Source of the DNA: Treponema sp.
GTDB lineage: Bacteria > Spirochaetota > Spirochaetia > Treponematales > Treponemataceae
Direction of reading: 5' to 3'
Length of the DNA stretch: 50,945 bases
NCBI GenBank assembly: GCA_017651065.1
Contig: JAGCDP010000036.1
Coordinates: 1-50,945, forward strand
A program made the position numbers and the translations under genes. Below, in pieces: positions 8,183 through 15,795 of the stretch. Position 1 is the stretch's first letter; every line of letters begins with the position of its first letter. The notes beneath the pieces were generated by a model, which was given only the letters and a program-made list of their open reading frames with translations, had not been told where the DNA came from and made no database searches.

Positions 8183-8274
8183 GAGAAAATATCAGATACG
8201 GAGTGAAAAATGGCTGAGGACAACTTTCTCTGTTGGCCGAAGACATTTTCCACGGGAGTGTCTGATATTTTCTC
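8183..8274 (+). promoter_or_regulatory. Long imperfect hairpin in the leader of the zinc protease
   Basis: GAGAAAATATCAGATAC (8183-8199) pairs with 8258-8274 over 17 positions (one G-U). After a small internal loop, GTGAAAAATGGCTG pairs with most of 8241-8253. The whole 92 bases fold as one arm, about 30 bases before the start codon of the metallopeptidase. It also carries ATG at 8210 with a GGAG seven bases upstream, opening a 44-codon frame that runs into the start of the protease gene. It could be a regulatory leader, a structured RNA or a MITE-like element. Confidence 0.55.
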
Positions 8275-8307
8275 CACAAATATGTATTATAATTTTGGAG
8301 GCCTTTT

Positions 8308-9042
8308 ATGTACCTTGGTGGTGTTGATGTTTTTTATGTTCTTTTAGTTTTACCCGCAGCTCTTTTGAGCATTTTTGCTTCAACTCTGGTAAAATCCCGC
8401 TATGCAAAATACAATAAGGTAATGGCTTCCCGCGGGGTGTCTGGTGCACAGGCAGCACAAATCCTTCTTAAAGCAAACGGAATTACAGATGTCCGTATTG
8501 CTCATATAAACGGAAATCTTACAGACAATTACAATCCAAAAACAAAGGTATTGAGCCTTAGTGATGCAACTTTTGCAAGCCGTTCTGTTGCTGCTGTTGG
8601 AGTTGCTGCTCATGAAACAGGACACGCTATTCAGCATAATGTAGGCTATGCCCCGCTTGCGTTCCGACGAATGCTTGTTCCTGTTGCTAATTTTGGTTCG
8701 CGCTTTGGACCGACTCTTGCTATTCTTGGAATTATTCTTGGTGCAATGGCAAACTTAAAAGATTATCTTCAGATTTTCCAGATTATTACAGATGTTGGAA
8801 TTTTGCTTTTTGGCGCTTCTATGATTTTTTATATCATCACACTCCCGGTAGAGTTCAACGCTTCCCGCCGCGCACTGAAGATTCTTAAAGAAACAAACAC
8901 CCTTGTTTCAAAAGATGAAATCAAGGGTGCACGTAAGGTTTTGACTGCTGCAGCGCTTACTTATGTTGCTTCGGCGCTTACAGCTATTGGTTCGTTCCTG
9001 CGACTGCTACTGATTGCTAATAGTCGTCGCTCTCGACGATAA
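8308..9042 (+). CDS. Membrane zinc metallopeptidase (YugP family)
   Basis: A 244-residue integral membrane protease of the YugP-type neutral zinc metallopeptidase family. The first 25 residues are a membrane segment; the catalytic HETGH (102-106, HExxH) is followed by three further hydrophobic segments (about 125-145, 155-180 and 210-235). Family length and motif order match. Substrates are unknown for the family. GGAGG stands eight bases before the ATG. The leader contains a 92-base hairpin and a possible overlapping short frame, so expression may be controlled after transcription. It converges with citrate synthase, whose stop is immediately next to its own. Confidence 0.85.
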   Translation: MYLGGVDVFYVLLVLPAALLSIFASTLVKSRYAKYNKVMASRGVSGAQAAQILLKANGITDVRIAHINGNLTDNYNPKTKVLSLSDATFASRSVAAVGVAAHETGHAIQHNVGYAPLAFRRMLVPVANFGSRFGPTLAILGIILGAMANLKDYLQIFQIITDVGILLFGASMIFYIITLPVEFNASRRALKILKETNTLVSKDEIKGARKVLTAAALTYVASALTAIGSFLRLLLIANSRRSRR

Positions 9043-10413
9043 TTACTTCTTTCTTTCCTTAATAGGAACATAGTCTCTTTCTTTCGAAACGTTCTTGTAG
9101 GCTGGACGGTAGATTCTTCCGCCGCTTACAATTTCCTCAATGCGGTGTGCAGACCATCCGGCAATTCTGGAAATTGCAAAGATTGGTGTAAACAGCTCGC
9201 GAGGAATGTTGAGCATAGAATATACAAGTCCTGAGTACATATCGACGTTGGCGCAGATGCTCTTATCTGAATGATGAACTTCCTGAATGATTGCAGGAGA
9301 AAGCTTTTCGATAAGTTCATAAAGTGCAAGTTCTTTAACAAAGCCTTCGCCTTTTTCTTTTGCAAGCTTCTTTGCCTTGGCCTTGAGCAGAACTTCACGA
9401 GGATCGCTGATTGTATAAATAGCGTGACCCATTCCGTAAATAAGACCTGTACCGTCCCCTGCTTCTTTTCTGGCAATCTTTGTAAGATAGTTCTTAACTT
9501 CTTTTTCGCTTGTCCAGTCTTTTACGTTAGCTTTAATCTCATCCATCATTTCCATAACCTTGATGTTGGCACCACCATGACGGCGTCCTTTAAGCGAACC
9601 AACAGCAGCGGCCATTGCAGAGTAAGTATCTGTATCGGCAGAAGAAACAACATGAACTGTCAAAGAAGAGTTGTTACCACCACCATGCTCTGCATGAAGG
9701 ATAAGTGCAAGGTCTAAAGTTTCTGCTTCGAGTCTTGTATATGATTTGTCTGAACGAATCAGACGCAAAAAGTTTTCTGCAGTAGAAAGTTCAGGCTTTG
9801 GATTATGAATGAACATACTCTTGTTATCATAGTAGCGGCGCTTTGCCTGATATCCGTAAGCTGCAAGAGTTGAAAAACGAGCTATAAGTTCAATACACTG
9901 CTTTACTACGTTTCCAACACTGCGGTCTTCAGGATTTTCATCATAAGAGTAGCTTGCTAAAACTCCGCGGGCAATTTTATTCATAATATCATTTGACGGA
10001 GCCTTCATAATCATGTCTTCGGTAAAGTGCTCAGGAAGTGCGCGGAACTCTCCAAGATATTCTTTGAAAGTATCAAGCTTGTCCTGTGTTGGAAGCTCTC
10101 CGAACAAAAGAAGGTATGCACACTGTTCATAACCAAACTGCTTGTTCTTTTCGGCATCGGCAATTAAATCTTCTACATTGTAACCGCGGTAAACAAGTCG
10201 TCCAGGAATTGCAATTTTCTGGTCATCTTTGATTTCATAACCTACAACATCACCAATTCGGGTGAGTCCTACAAGTACACCTGTTCCGTTTGCATTTCTT
10301 AATCCGCGTTTTACATCATAAGTTTTGTATAAATCAGGATTGATGGGATCATTGTGTACGGCAAGTTTCTCCAGGCGTTTTAAGATAGCAGCATCTGAGC
10401 TTTTTGAAGTCAT
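9043..10413 (-). CDS. gltA: Citrate synthase
   Basis: Condenses oxaloacetate and acetyl-CoA to citrate. At 456 residues it has the catalytic histidine regions HAEHGGGNNSS and GMGHAIYTISDPR, the GRRHGGAN segment, and the C-terminal arginine region near RIYRP. It resembles the long, divergent bacterial citrate synthases. The start at 10413 is fixed by a strong SD AAGGAGGA five bases upstream; the open frame continues farther up but without SD. A full TCA cycle is not expected in a spirochaete of this type, so the role is probably biosynthetic (toward 2-oxoglutarate/glutamate). A perfect 12-bp inverted repeat sits between its promoter and SD. Confidence 0.93.
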   Translation of the reverse strand: MTSKSSDAAILKRLEKLAVHNDPINPDLYKTYDVKRGLRNANGTGVLVGLTRIGDVVGYEIKDDQKIAIPGRLVYRGYNVEDLIADAEKNKQFGYEQCAYLLLFGELPTQDKLDTFKEYLGEFRALPEHFTEDMIMKAPSNDIMNKIARGVLASYSYDENPEDRSVGNVVKQCIELIARFSTLAAYGYQAKRRYYDNKSMFIHNPKPELSTAENFLRLIRSDKSYTRLEAETLDLALILHAEHGGGNNSSLTVHVVSSADTDTYSAMAAAVGSLKGRRHGGANIKVMEMMDEIKANVKDWTSEKEVKNYLTKIARKEAGDGTGLIYGMGHAIYTISDPREVLLKAKAKKLAKEKGEGFVKELALYELIEKLSPAIIQEVHHSDKSICANVDMYSGLVYSMLNIPRELFTPIFAISRIAGWSAHRIEEIVSGGRIYRPAYKNVSKERDYVPIKERKK

Positions 10414-10435
10414 AATGGTCCTCCTTTGGAACGTG

Positions 10436-10464
10436 ATATTTATGCATAAAAAATGCATAAATAT
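10436..10464 (-). promoter_or_regulatory. Perfect 12-bp inverted repeat in the citrate synthase leader
   Basis: ATATTTATGCAT (10436-10447) and ATGCATAAATAT (10453-10464) are exact inverted copies around a five-base A loop. The element lies downstream of the -10 box and upstream of the SD, where a bound repressor would block elongation or an RNA hairpin could form. Confidence 0.6.
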
Positions 10465-10491
10465 GCAATAATTCTTAAATAATTTTAAATA

Positions 10492-10520
10492 ATTATACAA
10501 AAATTAAAGAAGAGTTGCAA
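10492..10520 (-). promoter_or_regulatory. Promoter for citrate synthase
   Basis: On the minus strand TTGCAA (10515-10520) and TATAAT (10492-10497) are 17 bases apart. A start near 10485 gives a leader of about 70 bases that contains the 12-bp inverted repeat. Confidence 0.7.
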
Positions 10521-10530
10521 CAATAAAATG

Positions 10531-10587
10531 GATTGCCACGTCGCTTCGCTCGCAATGACCGTCATTGCGAGCGAAGCGAAGCAATCT
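10531..10587. repeat. Facing pair of the short repeat forming a strong hairpin
   Basis: Two copies of the TGTCATTG-type element meet head to head with one base between them. Nineteen bases on each side of the centre (10560) pair perfectly, then an internal loop and GATTGC/GCAATC close the arm. It separates the XRE-cupin gene from the citrate synthase promoter and may act as a terminator or mRNA end-protector, though no long T tract follows. Confidence 0.75.
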
Positions 10588-10590
10588 ACC

Positions 10591-11217
10591 TTATTTTTCA
10601 ATAAATCTTTGTGCCGGCGATACAACCCAGATAGCTGTGAGCTCTGTATCTCCAACGTTTTCTACAAGATGTGGTGCTGCAGAAGAATACGAAACGCTGT
10701 CTCCTTCATTAAGAAGATATTCGCGTGTACCGTATGTAAGGCGTGCCTTGCCCTTTAAGATAATTCCAAACTCACGACCAATGTGTCCGTAAGAACCGCG
10801 GTGTGTATGTGAGCCTGCCGGAATCTTAAGCATGTAGGACTCAAAAGAACTTTCCTTTGCAGAATCTGCAGGACGGGCAAGTTCTTCGTAAATAATGTCG
10901 TCTTCAAACATAGAAGGGCGCTCTTCTGAACGAATAACTGTTACAGGACGCTCCTTTCTGTATTCTTCGAACAGGAACTCAAGGTTAATATCAAGAACAT
11001 CGGCCAGAGCAAGCAGTGTATCAATTGCCGGAGAAACATGATTTCGCTCAATCTGAGAAACAAGACTTTCACTGACTCCTGCTTTCTGAGCAACTACCTT
11101 GAGTGTATAACCCTTGTGCTCGCGAACGCTGCGGAGCTTTTCTCCAAAGTGATATGGAATCTTTTTATTCTGCTGATCCTGTTTTTCTTCATTATTTTGA
11201 TTTTGCGAAGGTGTCAT
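10591..11217 (-). CDS. XRE-family regulator with C-terminal cupin domain
   Basis: A 208-residue transcription regulator. A helix-turn-helix lies at about residues 26-80 (EKLRSVREHKGYTLKVVAQ, VSESLVSQIERN). It is joined to a cupin at about 125-200 (SHTHRGSYGHIGREFGIILKG, LNEGDSVSY, PHLVENV) that would bind a small effector. This architecture is common for regulators of amino-acid, polyamine or sugar genes. The start overlaps the upstream gene by 26 bases and has AAGGAG ten bases upstream, so the two genes form an operon. Citrate synthase lies immediately downstream behind its own promoter and palindromic leader, making it a plausible target; that is inference. Confidence 0.85.
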   Translation of the reverse strand: MTPSQNQNNEEKQDQQNKKIPYHFGEKLRSVREHKGYTLKVVAQKAGVSESLVSQIERNHVSPAIDTLLALADVLDINLEFLFEEYRKERPVTVIRSEERPSMFEDDIIYEELARPADSAKESSFESYMLKIPAGSHTHRGSYGHIGREFGIILKGKARLTYGTREYLLNEGDSVSYSSAAPHLVENVGDTELTAIWVVSPAQRFIEK

Positions 11218-12268
11218 TGTTCTGAGTCTCCTTGTTCTGTACGGTTACAAACTGAATAAAGTAATCTTCAAGTGTTTTGTGCGGTCCGTTTAATTTAAGT
11301 CTTGTGCGTGAACGCGCGTTATCTCGTCGTACTGTATATTTTGCATAAAAGTCGCGGTAATCAAGTCCGGCATCTGATTTTACATGTTCGCCTAAGAATT
11401 TTGAAACTTCATCACGGCCAATTGCTGGGATTCCTTTTTCTTTAAGGATTGTGCGCAAGGTATTAATCTGTTCAAATGAAATTCCAAAAAGGAACTCTTC
11501 CATCGCCTGCGAAACTCCTGGGTCACCAAGCTTTTGTTTAATAAAGGCAATCCACTGGTCATCCATCTGCATTGAAATCTGAAGCAGCTCGCTTGTCCCC
11601 ATCATTGTTCCAAATGCTGGAGCTAAACGGCGGCGTGCCATCCATACAGACTCAAGAACGGGTGCAACCTGAGCACTTCCCTGGTCGTTCCAATGCTCCC
11701 ATAGCAAAAGCAAAGACAATGCCCATTCACGGCGGAATTCCATTGGCTGTGTGTTATCGCGGATTAAGTTTAAGTAAACGTCTTCAATAAGAAGAGAATA
11801 CATTGAGGTTATAGTTTCTGTATCAAAAGCTTTAGAATATTTTCTAAGTTCGTGAATATGATGTGTATATTTTGCAAAGCTTGAGAAGGTATGCATTTTT
11901 GCAACAAGAAGACCTTTTCCAAGCATTGCCTTTGACGGAAGCTGGATTGTCGAGTCGCCCGCATCCTGGTGATCAATAAGAGAATCAATCAAAGAGGTTG
12001 GAGTTCGGGTTCCGCCAATAAGTTCGTGTCGTTCCAGAAGCGACGGAAACATTGCAACAGACTGAGCAAGCGACTCCAAAGCATCAAGACGCTGCTGAAA
12101 GCTGTTTGCTTTTTCGGGGTCTATCTGCTTAATCAGAGGCATTACTTCCTGAATGAGTTGTTTTTGCTGTGTGGTGAGCATCTCTGCCTTTTCGTTCTGG
12201 TCAGCTGCCAGACTTTGAGTATCAAAAAAGGTGTTGAGATCTACCTGTTCAAAATTATTCTGCTGCAT
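11192..12268 (-). CDS. Conserved protein of unknown function, helical
   Basis: A 358-residue soluble protein that I do not recognise. It has no signal peptide or membrane segment. The N-terminal 75 residues are Gln/Glu-rich with coiled-coil character; the rest is predicted mainly helical with several Trp/Leu-rich amphipathic stretches (EFRREWALSLLLLWEHWND) and a basic ArgArg/ArgSerArg segment near the C-terminus. The start codon follows TATAAT by 13 bases, giving a leader of about six bases without an SD. It is the first gene of an operon with the XRE-cupin regulator, overlapping it by 26 bases. The coupling suggests the two proteins work together, but nothing in the sequence indicates the reaction. 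Confidence 0.7.
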   Translation of the reverse strand: MQQNNFEQVDLNTFFDTQSLAADQNEKAEMLTTQQKQLIQEVMPLIKQIDPEKANSFQQRLDALESLAQSVAMFPSLLERHELIGGTRTPTSLIDSLIDHQDAGDSTIQLPSKAMLGKGLLVAKMHTFSSFAKYTHHIHELRKYSKAFDTETITSMYSLLIEDVYLNLIRDNTQPMEFRREWALSLLLLWEHWNDQGSAQVAPVLESVWMARRRLAPAFGTMMGTSELLQISMQMDDQWIAFIKQKLGDPGVSQAMEEFLFGISFEQINTLRTILKEKGIPAIGRDEVSKFLGEHVKSDAGLDYRDFYAKYTVRRDNARSRTRLKLNGPHKTLEDYFIQFVTVQNKETQNNDTFAKSK

Positions 12269-12281
12269 AAGAGTAAAATCT

Positions 12282-12310
12282 ATTATAACGCATTTTGCAA
12301 ATTTTCACAA
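12282..12310 (-). promoter_or_regulatory. Promoter for the 358-residue unknown and XRE-cupin operon
   Basis: On the minus strand TTGTGA (12305-12310) and TATAAT (12282-12287) are 17 bases apart. The promoter is embedded in the 3' end of the preceding TPR gene, and its predicted start lies about six bases before the start codon. Confidence 0.55.
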
Positions 12311-13215
12311 ATGGGTTGAGACAGTTCCTGTTGTTTTTTAAGGTTATACTGGTAGGCATCTTTTTGTGCATTGTAAATATTTCCCTGCATAAAGCGTATA
12401 ACCAGATTAAATTCAATAAGCGAGAAGGTCCAGAAATCAAGAGTACAAAGTGACCAAACGCTCACGGCAATCAGCGAACCGTTTAATAAAAAGGCATTCA
12501 GTGAGTCTGAAAAATTTGCTGCGTATAATTGACCAAGACCCGGTATAAATGAAAGGTATCCGGCAAGCTTTTGATTTTTTGGTTTGAATTTGTTCAGTTT
12601 TTCAAAAGAATCACGAATTATTGTCTGCTGTTCTTCTGTCCACGCCTGAGGAAAAAGCTCAACAGCCTTTGTATATGTTTTCTGGGCATATTCAATTCGT
12701 CCGTTCTGCATTGCATTTGAAATTGCTGCAATATATGCACGTAGCCTTACTGTGTCCGAAAATCCCGGAAGATTCATATAAGAAAAAATATACAGATTAT
12801 CATTCAAAAAATCCTTTTTGCTTTCTGCTTCCTTTTCAAGATAATTAATGTGACACACTCTAAGGGCGTTTATATAGCTTTGTTCAGAACCATTCTGCTC
12901 ACAAAGGACAATTGCTTTCTGGGTACAATCTGCAGCAAGCGCATATTCATTTTTCATTTCATAAATGCCTGCAAGTGCATTCAGGGCTGCTGCTTCGTAT
13001 TTGCCTTTTGCATAGTTCTGCATAAAGATATACCGCTTTAATTCTACCTCTGCCTGTTCGTATGCACCTGACTGATAAAGCGACAACGCATAAAAAAATA
13101 CATCAGAATAATAATCTGGATTTCGCGGCAGAATATTCTTTTCCTGTGCAAAAAACGGCAGTGATAGAAAGAGAAGAAGGATCTGTAGAACAATAATCTT
13201 AATACTCTTTTTCAT
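12283..13215 (-). CDS. Secreted TPR protein with C-terminal PGxGxxY membrane module
   Basis: A 310-residue envelope protein. Residues 1-23 are a signal peptide (MKKSIKIIVLQILLLFLSLPFFA). Residues about 35-215 hold TPR-like repeats (FYALSLYQSGAYEQAEVELK, AALNALAGIYEMKNEYALAA). The C-terminal part has LSFIPGLGQLYAANFSD followed by hydrophobic segments. The preceding gene has the same layout and an equivalent motif (SMVIPGSGKWYTGSFGAF), so the two are paralogues. The start at 13215 overlaps the upstream stop by 17 bases. It is the last gene of the four-gene LolA-YidD operon. PGxGxxY hydrophobic modules also occur in small membrane proteins of the TM2/DUF5683 type; function is unknown. Confidence 0.7.
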   Translation of the reverse strand: MKKSIKIIVLQILLLFLSLPFFAQEKNILPRNPDYYSDVFFYALSLYQSGAYEQAEVELKRYIFMQNYAKGKYEAAALNALAGIYEMKNEYALAADCTQKAIVLCEQNGSEQSYINALRVCHINYLEKEAESKKDFLNDNLYIFSYMNLPGFSDTVRLRAYIAAISNAMQNGRIEYAQKTYTKAVELFPQAWTEEQQTIIRDSFEKLNKFKPKNQKLAGYLSFIPGLGQLYAANFSDSLNAFLLNGSLIAVSVWSLCTLDFWTFSLIEFNLVIRFMQGNIYNAQKDAYQYNLKKQQELSQPICENLQNAL

Positions 13216-14077
13216 AAATTGCTTCTGCTTCCTCGCAAAGAGTTCTGTATAAGGCTTCATTGTATCGTTTGGCGCTCTGGTATGAACCGTAAAGCTCTGC
13301 AATATAAAGAACGGCTCCTATAGTTCCAAATACATAAGGCTGCCAGCTTTTCCATTCTGTCTGAATACCTGTTACGACAGTTCCTGCAATAAACGTACCG
13401 ATTGAAAAAAACGAAGACATAAATGCTCCGAACGAACCTGTATACCATTTACCGCTTCCGGGAATTACCATAGAAAAGAACAATGCAAGCCCTGCTTTTT
13501 TTAATTTATACGACTTACACAATTCATTAAGTTTTTCATAATCTGGATTAACTAATGCAAGGTCTGCACAAAAGGTTTTAAGTCCCTTTATATCGTTGTT
13601 CAGAATAAGTGATGAAGTATCTATGAGGTTAGAAAAATCAGGAGAGAACGACTGTTTATCATTTTCAATTCCAGCTGTAAAAAGCGAAAAGTTTTCTGCG
13701 TTGCGTGATTTAAAAATAAATTCAGCCTGGACAAAATTTATTTTTTCTTTTACAAACGGATTTGAGTTGTCATAAAAATTTTCCTTGAGCCATTCAATGC
13801 CCGTAACGTTTTCCTGCTTATTGTAAATATTTGTAAGCGCAAGGAGAGAATCCTGGAAAATGTTGTCTTCCTGTGGCTGTGCAAAAAGAAGTCTTTTATA
13901 TTCACCTTCGGCCTGACTTAAAAATCCGTCATCATAAAGGGAATCGGCAAAAGCTTTAAGCACCTCTGTTTGATAAGGAGAAGGAATATCTTTTGGTGCG
14001 GCAGACTGATTCAAATTCTGCGCATTAAGAAAAATCACAAAGGTAGAACAAATCAAAATCAAAAAAAACTTTTTCAT
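13199..14077 (-). CDS. Secreted TPR-like protein with C-terminal PGxGxxY membrane module (paralogue)
   Basis: A 292-residue protein with a signal peptide (KKFFLILICSTFVIFLNAQ). The helical repeat region (SLYDDGFLSQAEGEYKRLLF and following) ends near residue 200. A C-terminal module with IPGSGKWYTGSFGAF and three hydrophobic stretches follows. Layout and motif match the downstream gene. The ATG at 14077 is preceded by TGAGG at seven bases; an in-frame TTG at 14087-14089 overlaps the upstream stop and is a weaker alternative. As third gene of an overlapping operon it is presumably made together with the LolA-YidD fusion. No catalytic residues are seen. Confidence 0.7.
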   Translation of the reverse strand: MKKFFLILICSTFVIFLNAQNLNQSAAPKDIPSPYQTEVLKAFADSLYDDGFLSQAEGEYKRLLFAQPQEDNIFQDSLLALTNIYNKQENVTGIEWLKENFYDNSNPFVKEKINFVQAEFIFKSRNAENFSLFTAGIENDKQSFSPDFSNLIDTSSLILNNDIKGLKTFCADLALVNPDYEKLNELCKSYKLKKAGLALFFSMVIPGSGKWYTGSFGAFMSSFFSIGTFIAGTVVTGIQTEWKSWQPYVFGTIGAVLYIAELYGSYQSAKRYNEALYRTLCEEAEAIYEKEY

Positions 14078-14085
14078 AATAAACC

Positions 14086-15159
14086 TCAATCTTTTTTCAT
14101 GACAGGAACAGGATCATAATGCTTGCCGTTGCTTAGTGTAGGGTACAGGCCTCTTGCGTGTTCTGTAGAGGTGCAGCGCTTTAAGCGTTCAATGCCCTGA
14201 AAAAATCCGAATAATCCGTTTGCCGAAACAGCATCGAGCATAAACTGTGAGCACGAAGGATAGAACGGACAGTTTGACATATCCTGACTTGTGATGAATT
14301 TTTTATAAAACGAAAAGGATGTGCTTACTAAAACAGAAGGCAATGAAACTCTGTAAGTCACCTGCTGTGGAACGGATGGTGTTGCTGCAGCAAGCTCCTT
14401 TGTACGGTCATTTTTTGGAAGCTCTATATTTCTTTTTGCAGCCTGGTCAGCAAGCGTGTTTATTGTAAGAATATCATCTTTTGAAAGTACAAACGAAACA
14501 TTACTAAACTTAAGCTCCATTTTCATAAAAGGAACATCTTCTGCATACGATGTAGAATTTATTGTTGTAGGATAGGGAGTTCCCCCGTCGCTTTTGAAAG
14601 AAGAAAGATTAGTTTCTGTAACAAGAGTATTCCCGTTTACATACATCATAAGTTTTGTAAAACGTCCCTCAGAATCGGACCATACAAGCACCTTGTTCAG
14701 CGGCTGATTTTCAAAATGATAGCAGTCCCATTGTGTTATAATCTGATCCCTGTCAACACATTTATCACCGGCCCTAAAGTACGATTCTGTCAATCCGTAA
14801 TCAGACTTAAACCAGTTTAAAAAGTCTGTGCAGGTTTGAATAAGAAAATCCTTGTTTTCGGCAATATCATAAACTTTTCCGTCTGTGCCTCCTTCAAGGA
14901 TAAATGCATTGTCGTCATTTACATACAAAATCTGCTCAACAGGAGTTTTAAGCTTGAATACAAAAACAAAAGGATTCTTATTATAAATAATTGTGCCGGA
15001 CATTGAAGTTGTCTGATTATTTTCAAGAATTTCTTCGGTGCGTAAAAAATCGAGCTTCAAAGAAGTAATATTCCTTGAAGCTGTAAAACCTTGTACAAAA
15101 GTTATTGAGAAAAGAACTGTCGCAGTAAGAACTGTGGAAAAGAATTTTTTATGGAACAT
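14086..15159 (-). CDS. LolA-like domain fused to a YidD domain
   Basis: A 357-residue exported protein. After a signal peptide (about residues 1-26) comes a LolA/outer-membrane lipoprotein-carrier-like beta domain (about 30-235): TSLKLDFLRTEEILENNQT, MSGTIIYNKNPFVFVFKL, a typical start of that fold. Residues 284-353 are a YidD domain (FYKKFITSQDMSNCPFYPSC, then SQFMLDA, GIERLKRC and HYDPVP), with its CPFYPSC cysteines. YidD on its own is a small protein near rnpA/yidC that helps membrane protein insertion; fusion to a lipoprotein carrier domain behind a signal peptide puts it in the periplasm. It overlaps the Cys-rich gene upstream by 11 bases and is followed by two TPR-membrane genes. Domain identities are strong by motif; function is not known. 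Confidence 0.8.
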   Translation of the reverse strand: MFHKKFFSTVLTATVLFSITFVQGFTASRNITSLKLDFLRTEEILENNQTTSMSGTIIYNKNPFVFVFKLKTPVEQILYVNDDNAFILEGGTDGKVYDIAENKDFLIQTCTDFLNWFKSDYGLTESYFRAGDKCVDRDQIITQWDCYHFENQPLNKVLVWSDSEGRFTKLMMYVNGNTLVTETNLSSFKSDGGTPYPTTINSTSYAEDVPFMKMELKFSNVSFVLSKDDILTINTLADQAAKRNIELPKNDRTKELAAATPSVPQQVTYRVSLPSVLVSTSFSFYKKFITSQDMSNCPFYPSCSQFMLDAVSANGLFGFFQGIERLKRCTSTEHARGLYPTLSNGKHYDPVPVMKKD

Positions 15160-15691
15160 AAATAGGAATTAACTCAAATCCGTTTACAAGAAGGCTTCCT
15201 ATTGATTGTCCTGAACAGTTAATATTTTCGCCGGAAGATGCACAAGCCTCATTCATAGAAGATGCACAGGCTTCGTCCATAGAGGTAGCACAGGCTTCTC
15301 CACAACCCTCCCCACAACCTTCAAGAATGCTTTCTGTAGCAGAGGCACAACAATTAACAGAACTGTCTGTAAGATAATATGCACCAACAATAATACCTGC
15401 AGTAATTACAACTCCGACTATAACATAAGTAACAATAAGGCCTGCATTCTTTCTTTTTTTAGTTGTAGGCTCGTCAGAATAATCATAAGTAGTATCTTCA
15501 TCGCCGTCTTCGACAATTATTCTTTGCTGTGTTGTATCTGTAGCGGCCATTGATACTCTTGCGGCAGAAGAAGGCAAGCCTCCTCCAAAACTAGAAAATG
15601 AATATGTAACAGACTCTGCAAAAAGTGATGCAGAAAAGCTGAAAAATGCTAAAATGATTGCAAATAATTTTAAATTTCTCTTCATAAGCAT
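15149..15691 (-). CDS. Cys-rich secreted or membrane protein with 8-residue repeats
   Basis: A 180-residue protein, not recognised. A signal peptide covers residues 3-25, an acidic linker (EDGDEDTTYDYSDE) follows, then a membrane segment at about 84-106 (LIVTYVIVGVVITAGIIVGAYYL in outline). The C-terminal 70 residues hold about eleven cysteines in CGEGCGEAC and three copies of an octad of the form ACASSMNE, produced by a 24-base tandem repeat at 15231-15300. The ATG at 15691 has GGGAG at the right distance. It heads the LolA-YidD operon and overlaps that gene. The Cys pattern suggests disulfides or metal binding outside the membrane; this is inference. Confidence 0.65.
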   Translation of the reverse strand: MLMKRNLKLFAIILAFFSFSASLFAESVTYSFSSFGGGLPSSAARVSMAATDTTQQRIIVEDGDEDTTYDYSDEPTTKKRKNAGLIVTYVIVGVVITAGIIVGAYYLTDSSVNCCASATESILEGCGEGCGEACATSMDEACASSMNEACASSGENINCSGQSIGSLLVNGFELIPIYVP

Positions 15692-15795
15692 ATTTTACTC
15701 CCTTTGTATGAATTTATCAAGTTTTCGGGGTTCATCATATTTAAGCAGCAACTGCCCCTGCTAATATAAAACAATCAAAAAGCCGATAAGTAACT

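Noticed and set aside
10414..10500. Longer N-terminus for citrate synthase
   Set aside because: The extra codons run through the palindromic leader, have no SD, and would begin at the -10 box; the ATG at 10413 has a near-perfect SD.
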